Notes: a model not told the origin generated them from the letters alone. A stretch of DNA of 64,000 nt from Polytrichum commune (GCA_950295325.1 OX485804.1:45434429-45498428); one strand, 5' to 3'. Positions 34,301-46,989 are shown, numbered from the stretch's first letter. Made by a program: numbers and translations.

Positions 34301-37300
34301 TTGGCTAGACTTGGACTTTCGACATGAATTCAAGCTTGCAAAAGGTCACATATGCAACACTGGTCGATAAATTTACCTGGTATGTCCAGTTCGCCTTTGA
34401 CAGATCTTGGTTCCCAGATGCTAGACCTGTTATATTTACAGACCCCTGAATACCCGCGCCCCACGTCTCCAAAAATGCACCATAATTCTGCATTTTTATA
34501 CATGTGTATGCTTAAATATGAACACAACTTCTGGCATCCATGTTTTCAAACCTCAAGTACAGTAGAATCCTACATGACAGAACATGACTTCATAAATATG
34601 TTCTACAGGACGTCTTCAAAGTGCATCCTGTCACTAGGTCATGGAGACTGCAGGTAGAAATACTTATCACTGAAATAAAGGTTATGTTCTAGACCTGTAA
34701 TCCCATTGTCATGCATAACAGATCAATGCGATTGCTGCCTGCCTTCAGTACAATCGGCTGCGTCACTTGAATATTCCAACCCATGGCACTGCCTGCAAAG
34801 AGTGGCTCAACCTTGAAGTTGAATTCGTAACAATGAACAAAAATAGACACAGATGACTCTGATGTTGCCATCGACGTGAATTAAGATGTTGCTTTATTTT
34901 CGAGTTGGTCTAACTCTTTATGTAATCCGAAACATGTATTGCAAGAATTAGAGGGGCCTTGAAGACTACTCCCTCTTTTAAAACACTTTTGTGATTAAAG
35001 CCGACAAGCCCCTTTGAAACTCTTTTGAGGATTTGTCTATGATACGTTGCCACTTTTGATGAATATAGAGGGTATACCTGCAAGTTGCCCATTTATGAAG
35101 ATATGCACAGCATCGCGCATAGTCCCCAGAACCAGATTTACTTGTGAGTCATCCTCTGCTTGTGCTTCGGCAGCTTCTTGTGAGACGGAAATACTTCAAA
35201 TCACAGAGTAGGGTAATATGAATTTACATATCTTGCCATATGTGTGTACAATGAAGAACTCAACCAATCTTCTCATAAACCATATTTGGAAACTGAAGGA
35301 CTTATCTGAGCAAGCAACTCCGAACCTTATTCTCATCAGAACCTTATCGGAAATGGTTCCAAGGAATGAAAAGGAAATGTCCAAGTTCAGGTGTATGCGC
35401 TTCCTATGATTTACTCCTTTCAAGATTCCTAGTGAGTCCAAGAGAAACAAAACTGGTAGGCTGAAAGTACAATGCGTTTATACACAAATACCTGGTTGAG
35501 TACCAAAGGTAATCAGTAGTATCCTTTGTGAGATTGAGTTGTTCGAGCAGAGAGTTTGAGAAGATATTTCCTGATCCCCATGTACCAACTGGCTCCACTA
35601 GCGACTGCCAACTTAGCCCTGTCCCTGTATTGCCATCGGAGACATGGCCATGCACAATTGCACCGGAAGGCAAAAGAATATCTTGCTTCGCTTTTGGAGA
35701 TTTTCTCTTCATCTTTGGTACAGTTGTTTGAGCTCCTATCTGTGTGAAATTGTTATAAGTTAGTATCAATGAACATTACATACAGAAAGAAATTGGTTTG
35801 CACCTTTGCCTACGACAGAAAAGCTCAAAGACTATTGGTGACCCTATTCTCATAATCATGAATCGGACTACCCACAAGCTTATAAGCCCCAACGAGCTTT
35901 AGCACCTGATGGAATCCATTCAAATGAAAGCTCATGGACTAATTATTAGCGCACATATGCACTTGGTCCTGTATGTCTCCAGAAAACATATAGGATAGAA
36001 GGACCAATCGGAGAATCAGCTCATTCAGATATAGTCATGCAACGGAGGGTTGGAATAAATAGCATGTGGAAGAGAAGGAACCTGGGCTGTGTTGAAGACT
36101 ACATTCTTGCAATCAGGTAAAATGCTGACTGACCACGCTGGTAGTACATACGATTGGTTCTGGAATTGAACTGTAGCGCTTGCACTACCATCAATGTTAG
36201 CCAGAAAAGCTGCACAGTAACCATTTCCTGAATATACATGTCCCTGCCCAACCCTCTTATGTGAGTTTTACTCCAATCAGATTGCGGCCTCTCTATTTCT
36301 CCAATTCTAGGCACGAAGGAATTATTATAGCGTATCTTCCACTATTATCAACTCCATTGATTGACAACATAAAAGTACAAAAACTAACTTTACATGAAAA
36401 ACACATAATATAAAAATGTTCAAAACCTCTTGATTGGAGCCGAGCCAAGTGTATTGGCCAATTCCGTCCACAGCAATAAGAGCAGGTTCACACAGTTTAA
36501 TAGCCGCATGAAGGTCTTTCATGTGTCCCCATTTTGGTTGCCGTATCAGCCCTGCAAACAAATATCAGTTAGCTTGATTACAAACTCTATATAGACCTAC
36601 CTGCAACTTTGACAGAAAGGGAAAAATGTTTATAAAAGTTACACAATTTTTTTGATGAAATCCACCTACCATATTCATCAAGAGGTGCATCATAGTCATA
36701 AGTTGTTGTCATAAAAGGGCCTCCACCTGTTCGTGCAAAGTTCGTGCCGCCAAAGTACTAATGATTCACAACAAAGTGAAATTAGATTTGGATAAAGTAT
36801 GCAACAGAGTTGTTGGTCAACAACAGGTTGAGCTCACAATGAGATAAGATGCAAAGTTCCGGCATTTAGGTGCATGCTTAGTATCAACACACAATATCAG
36901 TAATGGTATCAAAGATCCTACCCAAGTGGCATCAAAATTGAAATACTAGTCAGATATTGATGCATGAGAGAATCTTTGCATACCCAAGTCATTATATGGG
37001 TAAGTGCCATATTGATACTAGGATGATTTTACGTAGGTATGAAGGTTTTTGGATGGTATATAGATCCGAATGGTATCAAAAACAAAATTATCCTCAAATA
37101 CCCGTACCCTACTTGTATTATAAAAATAAAAAATCCTCATCATATATGCCAGAGTGGTATCAAAAGAAGGTGATACCAGTCCAATACTGGACTGGACTTC
37201 ACAAAATTTTCATGATATAAATACCATATAGTAGTTCTGAAAACTTCCTCCCCGTTGGAAAAATCGTGCTACAGCAAATGCGTTGTCCTCCACTGGTCTA

Positions 37301-40300
37301 TGTGGCACAGCTTGGCCCCAGTTTTGAAACCTACATGCCCAGTATTTCAAGTAAAGAATAACAAACTAGATGGAGTGCAACCAAAAAAATCAAACAACAT
37401 CTCATCAAAGATGACCAGCTTGGAAGGGAGTATAGTACCAGCCGTTCCAATCTTCCGTCCAAAAGATGGGTTTTGTTTTAGCATTTGGTGTCCATTGATC
37501 ACAATAGTAACCATTACAGGTGTTAATCTGCACAAAAGTAGATGCTACGTTAGATACTGATACCCCTCTGAAACCTTCCATCCACATTCAATCCCCTAAC
37601 CTTCTCATCTGTCTCATGGTATTATTTACAAAGTCTTCCCTCTCAATACTCAGGATCTTAAGGACCACTAGCTAATTATCAAATGGCATGGCCTTCATGT
37701 AAAGAGATGTCAGTAGAAGTGTTGGTATTAAGAGGGATATATATGCACTAGGTACTAATCACCAGACTAGATTATCTTCTGATCCAGACTAAATCCATAA
37801 CCGTGGAGTTCTAGAATTTATTTTATTTAGCAGCGATGTAGAGTTTCTCAAGGTACCCAGCAACAAATGATTATGGTCCAAGCCTGGAGACAGGTTGGGT
37901 ACCTGTATCCAGGGTTGGGCCTCGTCAAGGGGTGGCCCGGACCCATTCAAGCAGAGGCAGCTTCCTAATATATGCTGAGGATGTATGATGAGTTTTCTAA
38001 GAGGCTGGGACAATCTCATGACTAAAGTAGAAGCGCCCAATTCCAACACCTATTCCTTTGCCCCAAAGTGGACAGCTACGAACTTCAAAACAAAAACGAA
38101 TACAAAGGATGTGATGTTGGGGATACAAAAATTTGCTTATAGGCTGAGAGCGAAAAAATGTCAACGCTCAACACTATCAACTTTGGGGGGGCCTATGTAT
38201 CCACTTTAGCTTGCAAAGAAACCTCGATTGTCATTAATCATATGTAAATCTCAAATCTTAAGACTTCCTGAACTCAATTGTATTAACCTCACAGGGTTTT
38301 TCAGATGCATTGAGGGTCTCAAGGGCCCAAAGTGTCTGGTATAGGCACTTGTATCTTAGCTTTTCATTTGAAGAATACATAAATTCAACATGCACATTAT
38401 TGAAGGCAAGGTAGAAACTAGTTTGGTGAGGTTCTTACAATGTTGCCAGGAGCATCACCCTGTTGGCACATTACCCATGGTACGCCTGTATTTAGGCCGA
38501 TGGCCATGTTGGCTGCCCACTCCACATACCGCTTACCGGCGTCCCCAAATTCCCACTCGATGTTTCCATATTCGTTCTCAATCTGCAGTAACGTAGAATA
38601 AGGCCACTCAGTGAGTAGAAGTTGAAAATTATTTGTGGGCTAAAGTCTATATGTGATATGATCTGACACCTTGGTTAATTAGATTGAAGACGTTTTAGGA
38701 AATCAAATTTGCTGGTCCTCGCACCTGGGCTAGGATGACAGGGCCCCCTTGCCAACTCATGAGCCCGTTGTCCTTCATTAAGCTGACAATTTTGGTCACA
38801 AAAGTCTGCATTGCATCCTGCGCTCGGAGTACCAACAAGTGGAATTAATAATAGAAAACAGGCTGCATCTTCGGTCCACATGTGCTGTGAGAAGAATGTG
38901 ATTGGGAAAGGTAAAAATGGTCCAAAAAATGATTGATATTGTGAAGCTGTCCATAAATATTGATACTTATTGTTGCGCCTATCATGTATGGCAAGAGATT
39001 TAGGTTACCTTTGTCCAGTTTCATGGAACTCACCTTGAAGGGTTGATTGTCGGTGCGGAATACGATCCCTGGAATTTCTTTCAACCAGTACGGAAATCCT
39101 CTGCAATCATGCTTTGCAAACATCATTGACTACCATGTAACAGGATTCCAACTAGGTTATTGATGAGGGTGCTTGTGAGCATTGATTAGCCTTAACCAAG
39201 AGAAAAAAATAAGCAAGAGCTGACCGATCTCATTGATGTAAGCACATGAGTAGTTAAAGAAGACAAGTTTGATTCTTCAACGTACAACAATGTGTAGTAT
39301 GGACAACCAGACCAAAAATACAATGGACGTACCCAAAATTCCATTCTGCACAAACATATGGACCAATGCGGAGATGGAGGTACAGACCGGCTTCCTGCAC
39401 GAGTTGTGCATACTTGACCAGATCATATCGACCTGCAAAATTATACTACATACCCAAACAAATATTACCACAGGTTAGCCAAGACTATCAGAAAGTTCCT
39501 ATCCTAAACGCACAATACCTTCACTGATGAAAATCATAAATGATCAAAATAGAAAAAAAGAAACTGCAGCACATAATATCAGTACTTGCTTCCTCAAGAA
39601 GATATCCTTATAGATAGTAGCATTTTCTACTATTTAAAATCGATCTACTTCAGAGAGAATAATGTTATATGGGAAGTTCCTACCTGTCCTTGTTGAGGCT
39701 CATGGCCATTCCAGAAAACATAAGTTTGTATCACGTCTGCACCGCCCGCTTTTGCATTTGCCAACAGGCTTGGCCACATCTGCCCTCGCAAAGGCAAACA
39801 TTGTTCGTAAACCTCAGTTACAACACACATTAGAATGGCAAAGTGATCCAACAGGCAGACATCAAGACGTATGTTTGATGAGGTCATTTGTCAAAATGGT
39901 GAGGATGATAAGTTTAATGTGTTTCTAAGTCCTCCTTCCAAAACCAAGATTTATAGCCCACTTACAGAGTCTGCACCTTCTTCTTCCAAACATGGACTAT
40001 ACCAATCCATTACAAATCTGTCACTAAAAAGGGGCAGTAAAACTCAAACCAACCAAATAGAAGAATGCCAGCTAATTGGACACTTATAGTTTCTAAATGA
40101 AAACTCCCGAAATCAGGCGCGCCCCATAAGCGAAAACATAGGTAAATCAATAAGAATTTCACACGTCCATACCAGTACAGGGAAATTTCCGGTATAGACT
40201 CTGAACATTCCAATATGATCGACAGACAGTGTAAGTGAGCCTACAGTTGACTCAAAATCATTTTCAAAGATCCATCACTATTTGTGAACTTGATGAAACT

Positions 40301-40997
40301 CATTGACAAGAGCAGCCATTTCCATAGAACCGGACTCTTCGTGATGGTGAAAGGATAAATATCAACAACAATCTTCACAAGGGAGAATGCGACATTGGTG
40401 TACATCCAATTTTGAAGTAATACCTAGAGTTTAAAGGGGAGACTCCACTATGAAGTTATAAGCGCAGACACTTCACATCTACACAAGTCTAGCCATAATT
40501 CCCATTTGCCAGCCGTTTGGAAGACAGACAGACCGACGAATGACCATGTCCAGCAACATTTGATTCACTCCAGCCACTTGTCTCCAAGTTGACTATGATC
40601 ATCAGAATACAGAGCTCTGTATATCTGCAAAATTGGTTGAACATCGTAACAATACGGACCGATTGAGAAAAGAGCTCTGGACTCCTTACAAAACATTCCG
40701 AACATATGCTCTTTATGTGATACATTGAAGAAAGGAACTACAATTTGAAAACTCAAGAGAACTGATAATGAAGTGATGAAATTTTGAGAGGATACGTACC
40801 TCAGCGGTGGCTCGAGGATAGTGGATGCCTGCGGAAATGAGCATTCGGCGCTGGCCATCAATTACAAGTGCTCGCTGATCATATGTCACATTGACAGGCT
40901 TCCCTGCACTTGCTGTCGACAAATACACTCCGAGGTGCAGTATCATCATCAGCAGTAAAGGGAATGGCAAGAACAATATCCCACGAATCATGGCCAT
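31377..40997 (-). CDS. BGAL9: Beta-galactosidase, GH35, plant type with C-terminal SUEL lectin domain (BGAL9-like)
   Basis: Nineteen exons, all in frame, give 915 residues: 40997-40800, 39779-39684, 39445-39333, 39100-39034, 38817-38725, 38582-38439, 37527-37439, 37330-37225, 36757-36670, 36551-36427, 36243-36082, 35739-35492, 35193-35078, 34792-34695, 34487-34377, 34267-34157, 33314-33106, 32497-32158, 31610-31377. It hydrolyses terminal beta-D-galactosyl residues, probably in the cell wall. A signal peptide covers about 1-30. The GH35 barrel follows, with [14 protein letters not shown] (acid/base E193) and WTEDWNGW (nucleophile E262), then galactose-binding-like beta domains with [11 protein letters not shown] and [10 protein letters not shown]. 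The SUEL-type lectin domain (about 793-874) starts ECPGGQ and ends VQARC. About 41 residues follow the last lectin cysteine. Intron 17 is GC-AG (donor TG/GCAAGT); others are GT-AG. Exon order and insertion pattern best fit the BGAL9 clade; that assignment is from memory of the family. Confidence 0.93.
31769..31925 (+). repeat. Dispersed repeat, copy 2, in galactosidase intron 18
   Basis: Extended match to 9069-9215 (GTGTTTGAATTT, CAACCTATTTTGGTTCATTG, CACCTCTTGGCATG, TTTGACCCT). Confidence 0.55.
33101..33105 (-). other. GC splice donor of galactosidase intron 17
   Basis: Exon 17 must end CGCTG so that TG plus G forms W725 before YHIPRAWL. The intron then begins GCAAGT, the usual consensus of GC-AG introns. 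The nearby GT four bases downstream would shift the frame. Confidence 0.75.
33340..33370. repeat. (GA)n microsatellite in galactosidase intron 16
   Basis: GA run; on the gene strand it is (CT)n ahead of the exon 17 acceptor. Confidence 0.9.
33371..35030. repeat. Three diverged copies of an intronic repeat
   Basis: Copies at about 33371-33620, 33691-33960 and 34852-35030 share GATGTTGCCATCG-like starts, TTCATCTTCAAGTTTGGTCT-like blocks, the GAAGACTACT block and CTCCTTTCAAAGG. The first two lie in tandem in intron 16. The third, shortened, lies in intron 13. Confidence 0.6.
33998..34063 (-). repeat. 5S rRNA-derived sequence in galactosidase intron 16
   Basis: On the minus strand it reads GGAACTCGGAGGTCAAGC, then TGCTAGGATGGGTGACC, which follows the plant 5S rRNA middle to 3' part (AACTCCGCAGTTAAGC ... 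TACTAGGATGGGTGACC) with changes between. The C-box GGATGGGTGACC is intact and the A-box region is degraded. The 5' half of 5S is not evident, so this is not a functional 5S gene. A Cassandra-type TRIM LTR or a 5S-derived SINE is the likely source. Confidence 0.55.
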
Positions 40998-41270
40998 CTC
41001 TTCTTCTCTTCGATCCGATGTCGGATGAATTAAGGAGCGCTCTATGTATGTAAAGAAAGACTCAGAAAGGGGAGAAAAGAAAATTGGCCCGAGTCAAGGG
41101 AATTGAGCCTCAGAGTGCTGCAATTGGGAAGAGAGATGTCCCTCATATATGTCCATCCCACAATGCCCACCCCTACCCCCGTCTCCCATGCAAGTCAAAA
41201 AATCCTCCGCAATTGGCACCGACCCATCTAGCAATATCCCCAAGCCCAGATAGCTACAGCAGAGTGACTT

Positions 41271-41840
41271 CTCAATTGAAGCCCGATTTTAAAGCGATTG
41301 CCAAGTTTCTCAAGATTAAAACCAAGTAAGCCCCGGGACTCTGTCAACCCACTTTTGGCGCCCAAACATGTGAATTCGTTACACGGATCCAATAACTTCC
41401 TCTTGTTTCCCACACACGCCAAGATCCACAAAAGAGAGAATGAGAGAAAGAGAGAAAGAGAATTGTCAATTGAAGCCCAATTTTGAAGCGATCGCCAATT
41501 TTCTCAAGATTAAAGCCCTGCAAGCCCCAGAACTCTGTGAAGCCACTTTTGGCACCCAAAAATGAGAATTCGCTACAAAGGGATGATAACTTCCTCTCGC
41601 TTTCCACACACGCCAAAACCCACAAAAGAAGAAAAGAGATAAAGATTATTATTGATTAAAGCCCAATGTTAAATCGAACGCCAAATTTCTGGTGCCACTG
41701 AAAAAATTTAGAGCCCAGGAATCCACAGAACCATGTGAACCCAATTTTCGCGCCTAAAAATGACAATTCTGTACATGTGTCCTATAACTTCCTCTCAATG
41801 TCCACAAATGGCAGATACATACACAGAAGAAAGAAGGAAA
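41271..41840. repeat. Three direct repeats of ~190 bp upstream of the galactosidase gene
   Basis: Units begin at about 41271 (TCAATTGAAGCCCGATTTTA), 41466 (TCAATTGAAGCCCAATTTTG) and 41651 (TTGATTAAAGCCCAATGTTA). Each later contains GCCAA.TTTCT, CCACTTTTGGCGCCCAAA-like, ATAACTTCCTCT and CCACACACGCCAA-like blocks, and ends in a purine-rich tract. They lie 0.27-0.84 kb upstream of the ATG, in the presumed promoter. Confidence 0.7.
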
Positions 41841-42157
41841 GAAAGAAAGAGAACAACGGAGAAGAGTGTTGAGTGCGGATGTTGTGGTGATTTCTTCTTT
41901 CAATCGACAAAAGTAGAAGAGGAGACTGTTACTGCCACACTGTCTGTCCTTGGTAGCCCTGAGTCCTGATGCCTGTTTGTGAAGCTACGTACTAAGGTTA
42001 ACGTGCGGCAAAAAGGTTGTGGGGTACCGCCCTTGCTCTTGCTTCTTCCGCACACTCATCATGCAGGTGACATGATGATGCTGCTCTTCACTTCTCATAC
42101 ATTTCTTTCATGCTGTGCTCCTGCGTTGTTTCGGAAATTCGGTGCCAAAAGTTTGAT

Positions 42158-42850
42158 TACGAACAAATTTCTGCTTCATAAGCCCGCTTGAGTCGAAATT
42201 ACAGCAAAACCTTTGTTAACGAACAAATGGGTGCTATATAAACCCAGGTTGAGTGAGTCGAGTCGGAATTGAAGCAAAACTTTAGTAACGAACAAATTAC
42301 TGCTTCATAAGCCAGATTGAGTCCGAATTGAAGAAAAACTTTAATAACGAACACATTCCTGCTTCATAAACCAGCTTGAGTCGAATTTGAAACAAAACTT
42401 TTGATAACGAACAAATTACTGCGTCACGATCCAGCTTGAGTCAGAGGTCAAGCAAAAACATTATAACGAACAAATCCATTGCTGCCATACAAGCCAGGTT
42501 GAGACGGGTCAAAATTGAAGCAAATTTTGTTAACGAACAAATGACTGCTTCGTAAGCCAGATTGAGTCCGAATTGAAGCAAAACTTGGATAACAAACAAA
42601 TTTCTGCTTTATAAAACCTGCTTGAGTTGGAATTGAAGCAAAATTCTGATAACGAGCTAATTAACTTAGTACTGCTTCAGATTGGGTTGGAATTGAAGCA
42701 GAACTTCGTTAACGAACAATAACCTGCTCCATACTAAGCCAAATTGAGTCGAAACTGAAGCAAAACCTTTGTTATCGAAGAATTTTAAATCCTACTAATA
42801 AGTTAAGTTGAGTGACTCGAAACCGAATCAAGCCAAACTTTTGGTACCGT
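42158..42850. repeat. ~60-bp degenerate minisatellite, ~11 units
   Basis: The unit runs ACGAACAAATTNCTGCTTCA, then TAAGCCAGNTTGAGTCG, then GAATTGAAGCAAAACTTTNG with TA before the next ACGAAC. Unit length varies from about 59 to 72 bp. It lies 1.2-1.9 kb upstream of the galactosidase start. Confidence 0.75.
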
Positions 42851-43059
42851 CTAAATAATTTCCTACTCAAAATTCAGTAGAGATTAATAGTTGGGTTTAC
42901 CCAACGCCTCCTGTATAGGCGCAGTAAAATTGCGTCAGCATGTTTGATGATGATAAGATTCTCTTGCCACTCCAACGAGTCACTCCAATCCATCGTTGAG
43001 CAAGATCTCCCTCCCCCGCCGTAGCTTCCGCCTCCCTTTGTTTGAAGAATGCCCAGGAC

Positions 43060-43085
43060 GGATGGATGGATGGACGGATGGATGG
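43060..43085. repeat. (GGAT)n microsatellite
   Basis: GGAT tetranucleotides with one C substitution. Confidence 0.85.
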
Positions 43086-43146
43086 AGCAAATGAGTGGAT
43101 GACCCCCCTCCTCTCATCCTTTCTCTCTGTTGGTTGTGATCCAAAT

Positions 43147-44094
43147 TAAGGTAGACGTGCCTAATTCGGTTACTATCTTAATCATACACCTATATTTGAG
43201 TGGTATGGTGTGGCTCCAAGAACGCATACAGTCTACCCTCTATAAATGTTAACCCTCAGGAGTGGATCAAAGTTAACATTTATAAAGGTGTTAACAGTTA
43301 ACAATTATAAAATTACTTTTTTGAGCAATATACAAATCTTAACATTTATAAATATAAGCAATTGTGAAGAGTCCTTGTGAGAGAATACCATTCATAAAAT
43401 TGCAAACCCAATCAAAACTTTATTCAATATCAAGTTTACAAATCACGGGTGAAGTATGAATCAATGGTTCTTTGGTGAGATTCATCTGCATGCACAACTT
43501 GCAAATATTTCTCAATCTGCACCAACAAACCCACATACTTGGACACATCACATGAACGTGATTCCATGTACCTTCTAATGGTACCAAAACTAGATTGCAA
43601 GTCACTATAAGATGGAATGGGTTTATCATCCATATTATGGTTGTATTTCATTCGTTAACATGTATAGAGTCTAATTTACAAAGAAGGGAGTACCATTTTG
43701 TTAACAGTTAACACGTTTAACATTTATAGTGTGCAATATGTGGGGAGTAGAAGAAAGTTAACATTTAGAGAGGGTTAACACTTACAGGTGTAACATTTAT
43801 AGAGGGTGGACTGTACCGAAAAGACATGTGTTAAGAGAGAGTGGACAATGCTAATCATTCTAGGTTCAATAAGTAACATAATTAAGGGGACCTATATGAC
43901 CACTTAATGAGCACAAGAATCTTCACTTCGCTAATGAATAAGACATTCATATGAGCTTCGCAAAATCATGAGGAAAGTGTGACTATGGCCTCCATTTGGA
44001 TTTGCTAACCATCTCATACTAATCACATGTTTTGTGTCCTAGGAGAAGTGGGCTAGTTGGAAAAAGTAACCATTTAAAGACCCATCTATCCTAT
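43147..44094 (+). mobile_element. MITE, TAAGGTAGAC-TIR family (copy i), split by a pogo-like MITE
   Basis: TTAAGGTAGACGTGCCTAAT starts the copy and GACCCATCTATCCTA ends it. Family core blocks lie on both sides of the insertion at 43229-43813 (CTCCAAGAACGCATA before; CGAAAAGACATGTGTTAAGA after). Removing the insertion restores the family order. Confidence 0.65.
43229..43813 (+). mobile_element. Pogo/Emigrant-like MITE nested in copy i
   Basis: The TIRs CAGTCTACCCTCTATAAATG (left) and CAGTCCACCCTCTATAAATG (right, reverse complement) are nearly identical over 20 bp, and the TA target is duplicated (43227-43228 and 43814-43815). Subterminal copies of AACATTTATAAA occur near both ends. The CAGT..ACC.TCTATAAAT terminus is the Tc1-mariner/pogo signature shared with Emigrant. 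No transposase seen. Confidence 0.75.
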
Positions 44095-44105
44095 AGTTAA
44101 CCCTA

Positions 44106-45262
44106 ATGATTAGCTCGGGAATAGCAGAAACCATTGTCGTCAACTTTACATATCAAGATTGTTACGCATCAAGACTATTAGCTTGTTGTAAGTACATAGT
44201 CTCAATGGAGACTAGTATTGGGAATGAGTTGGTATTATTGTGGACAGTTTCAATTCCAATGACTACTTTTGGGTCTTGGGTCTTGGATTGTATTCAAAAT
44301 TGTCTCATTTGGTTAGCAATTGCGAATCACAAAGATTGCACATCAAGTTTCAAATTTGGTATTGAAATGCATTGTTTGTATTGGTTGTGTTGGCTGTAAT
44401 CTAGCCTACAACTGGTCTCGATGAGCTGGGGAATAGCAAAAATCCTTGTATTCAAATTTACATACCAATACAATTAGTGTGTTGTAGTCCCAGTTGATAC
44501 TTATATGATGAGTGTGTCAATCCTATTGTGGACACTCCTAACTTCAATTATATTTTGGTTGTTGGATCGTATTGGAAATTGTCTCATCTAGTAAGCAATT
44601 GTGAATCACAAAGATTTTCATTTCAAGTTGTAGAATTGGTGCTGAAATGTATCGGTTGTACTAGTTGTGTTGGTAGTGATCCAACCTACAATTGATCCTA
44701 ACCATCTTGGGAATAGCAAAAAGCATTGCCATCAACTGTACATACCAAGACTATTATACATCAAGACTATAGCTTGTTGTGTAAGTACTCTCAGCTAGGA
44801 CTAGTATTACAAGTGTGTCGGTCTTATTATGGACACTTCTAACTCCAACGATATTTTGGTTGTTTGATTGTATCAGAATTTGTCTCATCTTGTCAGCAAC
44901 TGCGAATCACAAAGATTATCATTTCAAGTTGTAGAATCGGTGTTGAAATGTATCGGTTGTATTGATTGTGTTGGTTGTGATCCAACCTACAGTTTATCCT
45001 GACCATCTCGGGAATAGCAAAAAAACACATTGTCGTCAATTTTACATATCAAGACTATTATGTGCACCACAAGACTATTAGCTCATTGTAAGTAGTCTTG
45101 GTTGCAACTAAGTTACTAGTATGGGGAGTGGGTTTGGTCTTACTGTGGACACTTCCAATTCCAATAACAATGTTTGTTGTTGGATCATATTGGAAATTGT
45201 CTCATCTACTCAACAGTAAAGGTAACTCACAAAGAATATCATTCCAAGTGGAACTAACTTGT
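44106..45262. repeat. ~300-bp tandem array, about four units
   Basis: Units start near 44112, 44423, 44697 and 45000 with CTCGGGAATAGCA-like sequence. Each contains ACATA.CAAGACTATTA, TTGTGGACA(C/G)TT..AA, ATTGTCTCATCT and AATCACAAAGATT, and ends TGTGTTGG. Units are diverged. A short frame in unit 1 (44106-44399) is not conserved in the others. Confidence 0.65.
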
Positions 45263-46981
45263 ATAATGTATTTGAGGTCAAAGTGAAGATACACCTTTTC
45301 TTCAAAGGATCATGCAAGTCCACTTTTTTTCACATAGTGTTACAAGACTAGAAAGTAAAATTTTAGTACAAACTTCTTGATATTGATGTAACCATATAGT
45401 TGGTGTCCACAGATATATTGGTGAGCACCTTGTAAGCAATTTTTACTTTCCAATTGACATGAATCAAGAGTACATCTATTTTGATTGAAGGAATTTAGGT
45501 ATGTTGAGGACATGTAGGTTGATTATGTATCAAAATATGAGAGTTAAAGATAGATATGAACGCCGACTCCTTGAGGATTCCTTGTGAAAGCAATCTTCAA
45601 AGAAGAGCTCTTCATCCCCATGCTAGTAGAGAGAGTAAAGAGTGAATATTTATGGTTGATATTGAGATCATTTTTAGTATGAACGTTAAGATGTTTGTAG
45701 TTACTTAAGTTTTTGCTATGGTGTCAAACAAATAAACAAACAAACAAATAAAAGAACTAAATCTCAAGGAAGATTGCTTTAGTGTCTATGTACAAGGGTT
45801 GATGTCACATTGGTTTAAGGAATTGTAGTGTTCATTCTTTGGTTTTGTTAGTTCAAGTAGGATTTAAATGAGAACAAGACCTCAAGTGAACTAGAAAATT
45901 ATAAATCAGAAGGTCTAAATAGGCTATTGACTTGTGATATCAAGAAGTAGTAAGTGTAAAGACCATAGGAAGTACATGTGAAATCTACAATTGAAATCTA
46001 CACGTGCTCATTGAGAGGTATAGATTAACAATTCTAAGGTTGAGGCAAACACATGCTTCTCCTCATTCTTTTTTGGTGAGCTCCGTGTGGAGCAATATAA
46101 GTACTTTGATGTAATTGTATGGTTGGTGTGAGTCTCAGTCTTGTTGATGAGCAATTAGACTCCAATCTTTTGCACTCTAGGAATGAATCCTAATTGTAAG
46201 ACTATTGTCTAAGTTCTAATTGATTGAGGATTATCTAGGGTGATGGTATTGAATTACTTGTGTTTGAACTCTGTTTGGATCCGCAATTGGGTCATAATTG
46301 GATTGATTTTGTGTCAGGCCTGTGTATATATATGTGCAATAGCATGTCTCTAACGAAACTTTTTGGTCAGTGATTTCTTGAAATTGGGATCTAAAGTTTG
46401 TTTGTGTCTTATAGAATCTCTAAAGTGATTGACCAATGTCAATCAATTATTTGAGGATGGAGTAAGTGAAGTTGCCCCAAGGTGTTTGTATTGAGTTGTT
46501 AATTAATCCTCTTGATCCATTCCATGGAATGGTTTATGACTGAGGTTAAAATTCATAATGTATAAGGAGTGATTCCATGTCTGAGTGATATATTTTGTGA
46601 TATGAAATTCCTATTTGAATTGTCACTTATGCTTTAATTTCGTTGGTTGTGTTTTGATTGTAAACCCAACTATGTTGAAGCTATAATCTAGGATAACTTG
46701 ACCATGTCAACAACTCATCCTTGAGAGGGATTAGCGTATGAGTGTTGATTGATAAGTGGACAAATAGAAGAAGGGATCATTCCTAGGTATTGATCCACCT
46801 ATCATACTTTCCTAAGGCGAAGACAATTAGTCTCGTGGGAAGAACAATGTGAGCAATAGATCAAAGCATCTTACAAGCATATTGCCTTGCGAATTGAGGT
46901 AAGAATGTGCCCATCCACCTCAACTTATAATGGTGGAGCAATTGATTAAGAAGATGCATCATCAATTGTACTCAACGATGC
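45263..46981. other. Intergenic, no gene seen
   Basis: AT-rich, with an (AAAC/AAAT)n-like stretch near 45731. No protein, RNA or element recognised. Confidence 0.5.
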
Positions 46982-46989
46982 AAAAGACC

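Noticed and set aside
42158-42850. CRISPR-like array from regularly spaced repeats.
   Set aside because: Repeats are contiguous and degenerate, with no unique spacers, in a plant nuclear context; it is a minisatellite.
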